64,000 nucleotides of DNA from Anaeramoeba flamelloides (GCA_027625915.1 JANTQA010000042.1:5964001-6028000), one strand, 5' to 3'. Numbered from the stretch's first letter, positions 47,903 through 59,587 are shown. Program-made: numbers and translations. The notes: a model not told the origin generated them from the sequence alone.

Positions 47903-48477
47903 TATTTCAACAAAAATATTTTGAAATAAATACCATAGTATTGATTCAATCAGTATTGATCTTTAACTTAAGTTGGTATTGTCAATTGATCAGTATCTTG
48001 ACTAATAAAAAGAATTTTTTTATGAAATTTCAAAAAAAAAATTACCTACTTTTTCGGAAATATCTTAGTTGTCTTTATACTTTAATTTTCCTTTCATAAT
48101 GTGAAGACTAAAATCATAGATTTCACGATTATTAATTAATGAAAATAATTTCAAAATATCTTTGGTTCATAATTAATACATTAAGATTTATTTCTTTTAA
48201 TGTATTTTAAAAAATTACTCTATTTTTTTTTCATAGGAAGTTTATATCCATAAAAAATGGTTAATATTTTCTATTAAGTCTTTCTGTTCTTTTGATACTT
48301 TTATCATAGATTACAAGATTTATTTCGATTTTTATTGATTACACAATAATATCTATTTAAACAATCAATAAGTGTTCTGTATTTTAGATTTGTTTGGTTT
48401 GAATGATAATTTTAATGTTTTTTTGCGTTTTAAATAAATAATTTTGATATTTTATTTATTCTGAAATAGTTTTGTGG

Positions 48478-49690
48478 AGTGTTGTCAATTACTTCCAAGT
48501 ATCTTCAGAGTGCCTATCTTTTTCCAGAATTAAAAGAAAAGAGTAAAATCAAGATTTTACTTAATTCTTTTGAATTCTGAAAAGATAGAGGCAATTTCTT
48601 TTAGGTTTTTCTAAAATTAAAAAAACCTAACTGCGATTTTCTTTAGTTTTTCTATTTTATTTGTTAAGTGTTAAAGGCAGTTTTCTTGGGGGTTTCTGTT
48701 TTGTCTGTTAAGTGCTTAGTTTTTTTTTTTTTTTTTGAGGTTTTAATTTTTTATATGGAAAGTATTCTAGGTTTTATTGAGATATTCTATTTTATTTGTG
48801 AAGTGTTCTAGGTTTTTTTGAGGTTTTCTATTTTATTTCTAAAGTGTTCTAGTTTTTTATTACTTTTTGAAATAAACTGAAAATTTGTTAAAATTTTCGG
48901 TTTATTTCTAAAGTAAAAAAAAAACCTAACGAAAATCTATTGATTTTCCAATTAAATAGAAAACTCAAGAAAAGTTAACAGATGTTTTTCTTACTTTGAG
49001 AAATAAAAAGAAAATTGAAGAAATTTTCTTTTAATATCTTAAATTAAAAAAATGCAAATTTCAAAAATTATCTTTTTATTTCTGGAATTAAAAAAAACCT
49101 AATAATGATTTTCCAAAATTCTAAAGAATAGAGTAAAATTGTGATTATACACAATTCTTTTCAATTTTAGAAAAGTGCCGTCAAGTTCCTGGGTTTTCCA
49201 AAATCCAAAAGAATAGAGTAAAATCAAAGATTTAACTCAATTCTTTTCAATCCTGGAAAAAAAAGAAAATCTAATGGCGGTTTTCTTGAGGTTTTCTGTT
49301 TTATTTATAAAATCAATAGATTTTCGTTAGGTTTTTTTGAGTTTTCTATTTTTTTTCGTTAGGTTTTTTTGAGGTTTTCTATTTTATTTGTGAAGTCTTC
49401 TAGGTTTTTTTACTTTAGAATTAAACCAAAAATTTATTAAAATTTTCGGTTTATTTCCAAATTAAAAAAAACCTAACGAAAATCAATAGATTTAACAAAT
49501 AAAATAGAAAACCTCAAAAACCTCGAACACTTTACAAATTAACAGAAACCTCAAGAAAAGCTAACGGTTTTTTTTTTTTTAATTTAAGAAATAAAAAGAA
49601 AATTTTTGAAAGTTTTCTTTTTAATTTCTAAAATTAAAGAAAACATAACGACATTCCAACTCTTAGAATTCAAAATCTCATTATATGTGT
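48478..49690. repeat. Hairpin-module array H6 (longest)
   Basis: Head at the left (GTGGAGTGTTGTCAATTAC, then CAGAGTGCCTATC). Palindromes of the TTTTCCAGAATT type at 48525-48590, 49119-49184 and 49195-49261. GAAATAAA/CGGTTTATTT modules at 48860-48930 and 49425-49480. CTTGAGGTTTTCTATTTTATTTGT units recur several times. Tail AAAACATAACGACATTCCAAC. About 1.2 kb with no coding sequence. Confidence 0.8.
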
Positions 49691-50684
49691 ACTTATAAAC
49701 TCCATTTCACTCAAAGTATCCCAGCCAAAAATGAAAAAGTCACTTTATTTTTAAGAATCAACCAAACTTAGATTGTTTAGAAATACGAGAAATAATAAAC
49801 TTCATATAAGAGTCGATAATTATAAAGGAAAAACCCGGAACAAACCACAAATTTCAAAAAAAAAAAAAATGTTAAAAAAATTTTTGGGCCACATTCATTG
49901 GAACGTCTCGTGCAAAATTTCTCAATTTCTTTAGGAAATTAAAATTGTTGAAAATAAGATTTTTTACTTGTATATATCTGAATTTTAAAAGAACATACAA
50001 AGCCTAACTTTTCTTAATGTTTATTTGGTTTTTCAACCATTTTTTTTTCAAAGTTAATTTTTTTAAAAAAAAAAATAAAAAAAAAAAGAAGAAAAAAAAA
50101 AAAAAAAGCAAAAAGCAAAAAACAAAAAAAAAAAAATTTTACAAAATGAGAAAAAATGATTTTGATCTAAAAATTTAAAATTTTAGTTTGATAAGAGTAA
50201 TGAATTAAACTCATAGAATGTCTTACATTTCTTTAATAAAACTGGGCCCCTTTGACTGAAAAAGAGTTTATATTTTACAATCACTTTTTTTAAAAAAAAA
50301 TTCCTCACTTTATCAAAAAAGAAAACTTTGAAAGGAGAGTTTGAGATATTTTAAAAAAGTGAGGATTTTTTTTTTTTATTAGATTGTCAGAATAAAACTT
50401 TTTTAAAACATTTCATTTCAAAGAACATTACGGAAATCAACTTATTTGCAAAATATGGTTGAATTTAAACTAATCAAAGTCTTTAATTTCAAGTTAATCA
50501 AAAATTTAACAAATGGGAATTAAGCAAAAAGGTTTAAAAACATATTTTTGAATTTGCCAGTGATATTTCTTCTTAAAAAAGTTGATGTTCTAACCAATTA
50601 TCATTAATTTTTTCTTAACACTTGACTAAACTCCTACATTTTTTAATCACCATTACAGATTTAATACATGAAAAAATAATCCGA
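49691..50684. other. Intergenic with a solo hAT right end
   Basis: A-rich runs at about 50070-50140. At 50244-50268, GGGCCCCTTTGACTG continues to AGAGTT followed by TA. This is the right end of the hAT family without a matching left end nearby. No gene seen. Confidence 0.6.
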
Positions 50685-51900
50685 TCAATCAAAAAAATAA
50701 AAAAATAAAATAATTACAAGAAGGGGTTCTAATTTATTCCAATTATCAATATTTTGTTGAATAAATGCTGTGTCGCCTTCTTTAACTTCACAACTATCAT
50801 ATAAATCATCAAGGGGAATAACACGTGTTTTATTTTTTGATTTATTTTGATTAACTTTTGTTTTAAAAATGTTATTCACATTTTTATATAAAAAATCCTG
50901 GAAAATGGTGGATTTGCTTAAAATTGGATGCCTTTCAATTCGGTTTATAAAGATTTCCAATTTTTTTCTTCCCATTTGAATAAATTCAGATTCAAATTTT
51001 GAAGTGATCTTCTTTCCAGGCATCGATGGTATGATAACACCTGGATAATTTGAGACTAAACTGCTTTTTAACCATAAAAAGTCCTTATATCTCCTTCTGA
51101 TTGTTTCTTTTTTTTTTTTTTTTTTTCTTTTTCTTTTTGGATTTTTTTGTTTCTTCTTCTTCTTTTGGATTCTCTTTTAAAACAATAATTTCGTATGAAG
51201 TATGTTTTTTGATCCGACCCCCTTTTGTTTCTGGATTTGTTACAAAAATTTTCTTTTGTAAATTAAAATCAATTAAAGGAAATGGCTTGAGATCTTTTTT
51301 TTGTATTGTCTTTTCTTTTTCTTTTTCTTTTTCTTTTTTCTTTGTTTCATTCTGCTTCTTTTCTTTTTTCTTTTCAATAGTTCTTTCTTTTGACTGTTTT
51401 ATTTCTTTTTCTTTTTCTTTTTCTTTTTCTTCTTCTTCTTTTTTTTCTTCTTCCACCTTTTTAATTTTAATGTCCTTTTCCTTTTTTTTTTCCTGTTCTT
51501 TTTCATTTTCATTTTGGCTTTGATTTTCTTCTTCTTTTTCCTCAAGATCTATTTCATCATTTTTTTCTTTCTCTTTTTCTTTTTCTTTTTCATTTTCATT
51601 TTCATTTTCATTTTCATTTTCTTCTTTTGGTTTTTTCTTTTTTTTTTTCTTTTCTTATTGACCTTTTTTTTCTTTATCTAAATTATTTTCTTCATCTTTT
51701 TCACCATATTTCGGGATTGAGTCTTCTTTTGATTTTTTTTCTTGTTGACCTATCATTTTTGTTTCCACCTTTTTTTCACTTTCACTTTCACTTTCACTTA
51801 AAGTTCCAGTTTCAGCCTCAGAGCCAGTTCTACTCACAGAGTCAGATTCATCTCAATTAAGTCCAAAATCTAAAAAAGCTTGATCTTGATTTTGTGACAT
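50685..51900 (-). pseudogene. PX-domain (sorting nexin-like) gene with broken frame
   Basis: From ATG at 51900 (MSQNQDQAFLDFGLN) one frame runs to 51085 through a Ser/Glu- then Lys/Glu-rich region. It is broken by in-frame TGA at 51853-51855 and TAA at 51655-51657. It then enters a PX fold (KKIFVTNPETKGG, KKHTSYEIIVLK). A poly-A tract at about 51107-51126 carries a one-base shift. In the next frame come RRRYKDFLWLKSSL, YPGVIIPSMPGKK, FIQMGRKKLEIFINRI and HPILSKSTIFQDFL. These are the phosphoinositide-binding RRY, the PxxP loop and the C-terminal helices of PX. PX domains bind PI3P on endosomes. A possible donor (CTT|GTAATT) follows NKLEPLL, and the frame ends at 50685. Sequencing error in homopolymers could explain the shift but not both stops. 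Confidence 0.7.
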
Positions 51901-52641
51901 TCGGAAAAAATGAATTTGATTTCAATCTTTTCTGTACCAATTTATAGGCTGTGAAAAAACACAGGAAACAATTTAAATTTAAAAATTGATACTTTTTAAT
52001 CACAAAGAAGGATATTTCAATTTTCATGATTCTATTCAAATATATTTTTTCATTTGGCTATTTTGATTTGTAAATAATCTATATCAGTTTTTTTTTGAAA
52101 AATATTTGAAAATCACACAAACGAGACAACAATCAATTTTGACACACATCCTTAAGTGAATTATTCAATTAACGTGAATGAAAGTTTTCTTTCAGTTTTG
52201 CTATCTGGTGTCTAATCACAGATAGTAGAAAAAAGAGAAGAGCATTCTTGGCTGATCTAAAAAGAACTTGTAATAAAAACGAATATAATCTTTTCAATGT
52301 TATTTTTGCTTTCTATTTTTAAAATCTCAAGTTGAAAGTTATTATTGAAAAGAAAAATATAATTTAGCTACCGCCTGACAGATATACAATATTACAATCA
52401 AGATCAAAAAGAAATTATTATTACAAGGCGTATGTTATTATTTCTAATTCATATAACAATTTGAAATAACTATTTCGTTTCGAACAATTGCGAACAAAAA
52501 TTTTCATTTTTTGGCAATTCTGAAAAGTAACATTGAATTTTTCATTTCACATAATTTTCCAAAAGTGAAATTTTTCATTTTTTTTACTTTTCCTTTTCTA
52601 AAAAGATTTCTTTTTTTAGTAAATGTATTGATCATTAACTT

Positions 52642-53070
52642 ATGTTTAAACTTGTTACAAAAGAAGGTTTTTTAAAAAAACGTGGAAAGTATTGAAATTC
52701 TTTTCTTTTCTGATAACAACATAATTTTGTGTTTTTTTTCTCATTAACAATTTTTGTTTTGTATTTTTTTTTTCTTCGCTCAACATTTTCCCCTTAAAGT
52801 AATCGAAAGAACTGGAAAAAACGCTGGTTTAAATTACACGATTGTAAATTGTCATATTATGATAACAAAACAAAAAAAAAACAAAAAGGCTTTGTATATC
52901 TTGAGGATTGCGATATTCAAGTGGTGAGCGTCCATCGCAATTTATTTCAAATCGGTGTTCGTGACAAAAGAAGAAAATATTTAATTCACGCGTATTCTAA
53001 AACCGAAATGTACGAATGGATTGGGTCCATTTTCCTGCATCGAGATCAAATTTATTTTGGTAGACAGTAA
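52642..53070 (+). CDS. Small PH-domain protein (two exons)
   Basis: Exon 1, 52642-52688, encodes MFKLVTKEGFLKKRG and ends at donor GTATTG. The acceptor CCCCTTAAAG ends at 52799, and exon 2, 52800-53070, ends in TAA. The join gives KKRGNNRKNWKKRWFKLHD, a classic PH first strand, K-x-R turn and RWF motif. Then come LSYYDNKTKKKQKGFVYLED, VSVHRNLFQIGVRDKRRKY and the final helix MYEWIGSIFLHRD with its Trp. Total 105 residues: a single complete PH domain with no partner domain. The basic KKRG..RK..K pattern suggests phosphoinositide binding. The start has no in-frame rival. The 111-bp intron is a typical short GT-AG intron. Confidence 0.85.
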
Positions 53071-53452
53071 AATTATTCCTCTTTTTTTTTTAATAAATAT
53101 CAAAATAGACTTGTTTCAAAAAAAAAAAACAATTTCAAAATTTATTCAAACAATTGAGTCTAACCAAAAATTTCCGATAATTCATTGTAGTCTGAGGTTT
53201 TGTCTTTTCCACTTTAAAGTAAAAAAAGATTTTTTTGCTTCAAAGCTCAACTTTGTAATCCAAGAATGGATGTGGGGTTCAAAAAAAGTATTGGATAAAT
53301 CCAGCAATTGAATTATCAATATTTTAACCAAAAGAATTTATTTCAATGATGGAGTTGTTCACAACACCATCTACTCTTAATTAGTGAACCACTTTGCATT
53401 TTAAATTGTTTTTTTTTTTTGTTTCTCAAATAAGTACCTCAATAAATTAATA

Positions 53453-53550
53453 TTCTTTACACAAGATGGAACGAAGGTATCTCTAAAAATGAATTTTGAT
53501 GAAAAAAACTCTATTTTTAGAGATACATATATTCCAACTTGTGTAAAGAA
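53453..53550. repeat. Short hairpin (98 bp, ~40-bp arms)
   Basis: TTCTTTACACAAGATGGAA...TATCTCTAAAAAT pairs with ATTTTTAGAGATA...TTCCAACTTGTGTAAAGAA. A few mismatches. Possibly a tiny MITE or a structured RNA; no second copy was noticed. Confidence 0.65.
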
Positions 53551-54113
53551 ACTCAAACCCAAAGAATTAAGGGACTAGTAACTAAAAAAAAATATTCTTA
53601 TAAATTTCGTAGCAAATTCAAAACAATTTTACCGCACCTTGAAATTGATAAATAAAGTAAAAATATCAAATATAACAAGTGATGTAGATCTGAAAAATAT
53701 AACATCATTTTTTATATTTTTTCTTAAGAAAAATAATATTATTACTTGGTGAAGCTACTTTTAAAGCTATTTTCCGAAATGAATTATGGTTTTTAAAAGT
53801 TTGAAAATTTTCCCATTTTTTAAAAGTTCAAAATCCCAACATATAGTTATGAATTATTTCAAAAAAAAATATTTTTGTTGAAGAAGAAAGAAATCTTATT
53901 ATCTATGAAGGAAGTGTATAAAAATACACTTTCTAAACAAAACTGCCAAGTTTTGAAATAACTTGACAATAAAAAATCGACTTAATTTCAAAAAAATTAA
54001 ATAACATATAATTATTTTATTCAAAGAAAAAAATATTTCTTTGTTTAACTGAGATTTTGAATCAATTTTTTCTTTTTCTTTGACAAGAAAATCAGAGAAA
54101 AAAAGGTCTTTTT

Positions 54114-54559
54114 TTTTTTTTTTTTTTTTTTTTTAAGGGAGGAGTTATTGACCCCTCTTATTTGCCCGAATTCCTAAATTTTTATTTAGGAATTTAATTA
54201 AAGACTCAAAAATAAGTTTATTACCCACTAAGGCTAATAAAGAGTTTGAATCCTTTTTTATAATAATATTAGAAATATTATTATTATTTAATATATTCGA
54301 TATATTAATTTTTTTTAATTCAGATATCCAGATTTTGCGATTATTTTCATAGGCTGAGCAGTTCCATAAAAAATGGTCTAAATCTTCAATAATATCTAAA
54401 TTGTTTATTTTTTTACATAATTCACACAGTTTTGATTTGTTCTTATTCATAACATAAGAGTACCTGTTAAGGTAATTTGTAAAATTTCTGAGTTTTAAAA
54501 TTGAAGTTGAGCCCTTCCATTTTAAATATCTTTGCTGCTTATTTATAGTATTATTGATT
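54114..54559 (-). mobile_element. LINE 3' insertion, copy L5, with target-site duplication
   Basis: Flanked by the 16-bp direct repeat AAAAAAAGGTCTTTTT at 54098-54113 and 54560-54575. A poly-T stretch next to the left copy is the poly-A tail of the minus-strand insert. The 101-codon frame 54145-54450 shows CELCKKINNLDIIEDLDH and FLWNCSAYENNR, a C-x2-C..H-x4-C zinc-binding tail of LINE proteins, and ends NLGIRANKRGQ. Both hairpin insertion sites are empty here, so this copy serves as the reference. Confidence 0.9.
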
Positions 54560-54575
54560 AAAAAAAGGTCTTTTT

Positions 54576-55330
54576 AATATTCCCGAAAATACCAAAAAAT
54601 CGAAATTACTCAAAAAATTTTTAACCACTTAAAAACACCTTTTGAAGAACTTCGAAGTAACACGAGTGTTCAAAGATAAATTTTTATTGTAAAATAACAA
54701 TTTTACAGAAAGACAAAATATTAATTTTTTGAATTTTCTTCCTTAAATTCACTGAAGATTTTTTGGTGTACCTTTTGAGTATATTTGGGCATGTTATTAC
54801 GTGTTAGGGTAAGTATTCCAGGGTATGTTTGGTCTTGATAAGGATTGTGCTGTGTTTCGTATGGTGTGTTGTGTTAGATTATACCAATGTCTTCTGTCGA
54901 AAGTTAAATCAGGTTAGGCTTGCCTTGGATAGGATATGTGCGTGCACGATTAGATATTACTTGGTTATTTTTGGATTGCATTTAAGATTCCAAAATTATG
55001 AGTAATTATACACAATTAGAAATTGTCTTTACAAAGATATTTTCTCTCATTTGTTAATACCATTTATCAATTATCATAAATGTTGCAGGCATCCTAAGAT
55101 ACCAATTCCTTTCACACAAAATGGGTAGAATACTATTCCTAAAAATTTACAATTTTTCACATTTTTTTAATTCCAGTAAAAAAAACAAATATTTCTAAAA
55201 TAAAATTCCAATTGTACCATTAAACCGAGTATATCGGTACGAGAATTTCTTGAAAGTTGTTCAAAAAGCGTTTTTTTGTTGTTAAAAAATTTTCAAGTAT
55301 TTTCGATTTTCGGGTATTTTTGGGAATATT
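54576..55330. mobile_element. Foldback element X (~755 bp)
   Basis: Left AATATTCCCGAAAATACC and, in reverse complement at the right, AATATTCCCAAAAATACCCG open inverted arms of about 100 bp (shared AATCGAAA, CTTGAA/CTTCAA and CGTG/CGTA blocks). The interior 54770-54990 is GC-richer (TGTTAGGGTAAGTATTCC, GTTAGGCTTGCCTTGG) but has no long frame. Confidence 0.6.
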
Positions 55331-56164
55331 TGATAGATCCGAAAAAAACCAAAACATTAAGTTAAAGGAATATTATCAAAACTATACTTTGTAAAAACCT
55401 AGAAATTTCAACTTCTAAAATAAAGAAATACTTTTTGATTAGATTATTTTCAAAATCAATAATTAATAACACAATCTTAATTATTCCAGTTGAATTAATA
55501 ATAACCCGAAAATTAAAGTATACATAGGCTTTTTACTATTATTTGTCAAATTTTCAAAGATTTTCAAACAAATAAAATTAATTCTAATTTAACTAATTCT
55601 TATAAAAAAAAAATAAATAAATATTTTCAAATAACTGATTTTAATTAAAATTATTCGTTATTTATACTCTTAATATTTGAAAAAAGAATATTACTTATTC
55701 TTTTAAATTTTACATAATTTAATAAATTATCGTGAATAAAACAAAAGATCATTTTTTTCTTGATCTTCAAATGGATTCAATTTTTTGTTGATGGTTTATT
55801 GTTAAGGATTTTGTTTTAAAAACACTTAATATTTTAAAAAGGGAATTTTGAAGTGATAAAAATCGTAACACCTAATTCAAAGAGTAAATAAACACAGTCA
55901 TTGGAATCATTTAAAACCTGATTTAGTTTTCTAAAATAAGGTTGAAACAAAGAGTTGATAAAAAAAATGAAAAAATAAAATGATAAAAATTGAATAAAAA
56001 TAATGTAAAAAAAAAAATACGGGAAGAATAAAAAATAAAGAAAGAATAAATAAATAAAATAAAGAATTTTAATATAGATAAGAAATTTAAAAATATATAA
56101 AAAAAAAGTTTCGAGTTTTTTTTTGTTTATTATTGAGGAGAGGTGATTCAGCAAAATTACCAAC

Positions 56165-56757
56165 TATTTACCGTTAGTTTTTTTTTAATTTTTGTTTTGA
56201 TTCGAAAACAAATAGACTTTCGAAACAAAAACAAAAAAATCAAGAAAACTGCCGTTATGTTTTTCAGAATTTAAAAGAATAGAGTAAAATCATATATTTT
56301 GCTCAATTATCCCGAATTCCGGAAAAGCTCGGTAATTGATGACACTTGACAGAACTTGGCGTACACTTCAGTTAGGTTTTCCAGAATTTAAATGAATTTA
56401 GTTAAATCCTTGATTTTACTCTATTCTTTTGAATTCTGGAAAACTGCCGTTAGGTTTTCTTGAGTTTTCTGTTTTATTTGTAAAATCTATCGATTTTATC
56501 AATTCTTTAAAATTTTGGAAAGTTTGATGACATGCTTATTTCATTTAATAAATAAAGAGAAAAATTTTAAAATTTTTGGTTTATTTCTCAAATTAAAAAA
56601 AAACCGCCGTTAGGTTTTCCAGAATTTAAAAGAATTGAGCAAAATCTTTGTTTTTTCTCTATTCTTTTAAATCCTGGAAAACCTAGGCACTCTACGGCAC
56701 TATAAGGCACCCGACAACACTTGACGGCAATTGAAGGCACTTCCCGAAACTCTAAAT
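56165..56757. repeat. Hairpin-module array H7
   Basis: TTTTCC-type palindromes at 56261-56330, 56378-56444 and 56612-56680. A GGTTTATTTCTCAAATT module lies between. The longest head seen is at the right: GGCACTCTACGGCAC, then CCGACAACACTTGACGGC, AATTGAAGGCACTTCCC. Tail-type sequence at the left edge (CCGTTAGTTTTTTTT). Confidence 0.8.
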
Positions 56758-57162
56758 TTTTTGAGGAGTTTTTTATCCTAGCTAAAAAAGTTTAGAGTTA
56801 TTGGAAAATATTTGATTACTTTTTCTTGTATTTTTAACATAAGATAAATTTTTAAATGTTATTTGACCATACAAACAATCAGAAATCACTACCCTAAGAT
56901 TTCATTAAAATAAAAAGGTTTTTGTGTATTTTCTTTTTCTTTTTATTTTTCAATCCAAAAAATCAAATAAAAAAAAGAGCCAGATAAGACCTTTTTGCTT
57001 GAAAATTAATTGGTAAAAATGAATTCTTTTAAAAATTATAACTCATTTCTCGAAAATTTATAAAGGTTTTTTTTTTATGAATGTTTAATTAAATTTTTGT
57101 AAACATAAGTACACTATTACATTTATAAAAAAAAATAATAATAAATAAGAGTTACTAATCCC

Positions 57163-57867
57163 TTAAGGGCCGAGTCATCACGGTTAAAAATAATTTTCTG
57201 AAATGGATTAAAAAAAATTTGTAATTTTTATGAGTGCTCTAATACCAATCAAAAACTATCCAATGTATGAATCGTGCGATCAATCTCCTACAAATCAACA
57301 ATCAAAAAAAGAGGTCATTTAATAGAAAAAAGTAGTCAAAGAGCGACATTCAATTTCCAATTAGAATGGTTCTGAATTATAATTTTGAAAAACAACTGTG
57401 TTAGTTTTGAAGTGTCACTCTTTTGGGCTTTTGAGATTTCAAAGATTTTATTTTTTTCATTTTTTTGATTCTCAAATGAGGTATTTTTTTTTTCAAGAAT
57501 GTTACAAAATCCTTACTGTGCCAAAGATAGAGAGTTACGATCTAACCACAAATTAGATTAAATCCAATTAAATTGATTGTGTACTTTTAGAAAACAATTT
57601 GTTTTAAATTGAAGAAATTTAAACCTTTGGAAATTTAAAAATAAGAAACATGAATTTTTTTTTTTAAATTTTGATTTTTTGGAATTCAAGATTTCTTTTA
57701 AACTTTTTTTTTATTAAATTTTTTGTCAAAATAGAACCTCTCAATCATTTTTTATTTGTTATTTGAATTTTTTCAATCAAAAGAAAGGCAATTTCACAAT
57801 GCCCTTTTTGATTTCAGGCCACCCCTTGAGTATGGAGCAAATCCACGGTAAATGACTAGACCCTTAA
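57163..57867 (+). mobile_element. TTAA-flanked MITE, family U, copy 3 (705 bp, complete)
   Basis: Ends TTAAGGGCCGAGTCAT and, in reverse complement, TTAAGGGTCTAGTCAT. The body contains the AAAGAGCGACATTCAAT and AACAACTGTGTTAG blocks that match 1-337 and 24880-25150 in the opposite orientation. No coding capacity. It defines the ends of this family. Confidence 0.8.
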
Positions 57868-59085
57868 ATTCCCTCTTCAACAACTAAATAAATGATAAAT
57901 TCAAAACATCACCAACTACAGTCTAAATTTTATATCTAGAATCATATCATATTTGAATGATGAAAATAATTCATTATTAGCAAAATATTCTTGTTCTACT
58001 TGTATTTTCAGGTTAAATTGGTGAAAAAATTCACTTATTCTTCTTCCTTTTTTTCTTACTTTCATGTTGTAAAGTTAAAATTCCAACTTTATATAAAAAA
58101 AAAGAGAATGGATCTATATTAATCATCATACAAAATGGCTGATGCTATTAAAATTTGCTAAATAACGCTTGGTTGATTACTTTGAATAAAAATTTAAAGT
58201 AAATGAAAAAGAACAATTTGAAGTGAAAAATTTTACATCATTTAATTAGAAAACGCCAGTAAATAAAATTATTTTTACAAAAGGAGAGAATTTTTTCAAT
58301 TACTGATATTAGTCCATTTATTACATCTTTATAGATATAAAATCAAAATGGGAAAAGACTATTATTTTGTTACAAAATTAAGATCAACAAAAAAATTTTT
58401 TTAATAGTAATTTGATCAATTATTATAATTTATAACAAAATTAAAGTATAAAAAATAATCTTTATCAAAACAAATAGAGATTTTAAAGCAGACACAAATA
58501 CAACATTTTAATGATAGTTTTTAGAAAAATGAATCTTCCATAAAAAAAATTAAAAAAAACATATTACAGTTAATTAATCGGGCTCAGACTGGCGACCAAA
58601 TACTGTAAATATAAAAATTTGTTTTATTTAAAAATTGGAAGCATAATAAAAATTTACTCACATTTGGCAGTTGTTTAATTTTATGAATTTTTGTTACCAA
58701 TTCACAAACATTATTAGTGAAAATTTTTGTGAAAATGAGAGGAAAAAATAAAACTTTATATTGCTTCAAACACACTATTAACCCATATTTATAATAAAGA
58801 AATCTTGGTCACATAATTTCAAAAATTAAGAAAATTGTGAAATCTGTTTACGAAATATTATTTTTTTGTCAATCATTTTTGGATTAGATTATTTCAATAG
58901 GTATGATAATGGTGTTTCAAACAAAAATAAGTATTTATTTTCCAAAAATGTTTAAAATCAGGGAAATAACAAAAAATATTTCTTCTTTTCTATACAAAAT
59001 TTAGTTTTTCAAAATTTTTTTTGTAAGTTTGAATTTAAATTAAAATCTTTACTTCAGAATTAAATAAGTTAAGTAATTTACGCAC
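57868..59085. other. Intergenic, no gene recognised
   Basis: AT-rich. At 58566-58613 a short inverted pair TACAGT/ACTGTA encloses GGGCTCAGACTGGCGACC, which resembles 46191-46230. No gene seen. Confidence 0.5.
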
Positions 59086-59305
59086 TTAAGGTTTACAATC
59101 CCTGAAATTTGAAAAAAAGATAAACACTATAAAGTTCTATGATGTTACTAAAAGATATTATTTAGCATATAAAATAAATTACTGACTGCAAAAATTGCAA
59201 TCGCTATTTCAAAATAAAGGAACAGGGTTTTTTATTTTTTTGAGTTTAATTTTATGTTAAAGAAGTAGTTGATAGTATTTATTTTGTTTATTCAAAATAT
59301 GTATC

Positions 59306-59344
<39 letters not shown>

Positions 59345-59556
59345 GTATATACATATACATATATATATATATATATACATGTAGAAATAAAGATTAAGAT
59401 ATCATTATTTAATATTAAATATGAAAATTTTTGTGCTCCTTTTTTTGAAATATTTATTCTTAAAAGAAATTATATTTTTTTATGTATTATTTCGCTTACT
59501 TAATTCCTTATTTTTATTTTTTTTTTGATCAAATATGTTAAATTATTACTAAATAT

Positions 59557-59587
<31 letters not shown>

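Larger units (their letters stand above)
53567..57166. mobile_element. Possible 3.6-kb TTAA-bounded composite
   Basis: TTAAGGGACTAGTAACT at 53567 and, in reverse complement, TTAAGGGATTAGTAACT at 57166 match at 16 of 17 positions. Between them lie LINE L5, foldback X and hairpin array H7, but no transposase. Could be one element or two independent ends. Confidence 0.4.

Noticed and set aside
51101-51860. Plus-strand Phe/Ser-rich frames of 140 and 77 codons
   Set aside because: They are the antisense of the Lys/Glu-rich PX gene region.
53021-53311. 96-codon plus-strand frame overlapping the PH gene
   Set aside because: It is the wrong frame over the PH exon and continues into AT-rich flank without motif.
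55834-56163. 109-codon Phe-rich frame that could look like a membrane protein
   Set aside because: It arises from AT-rich simple sequence; there is no pattern of spaced membrane helices or loops.
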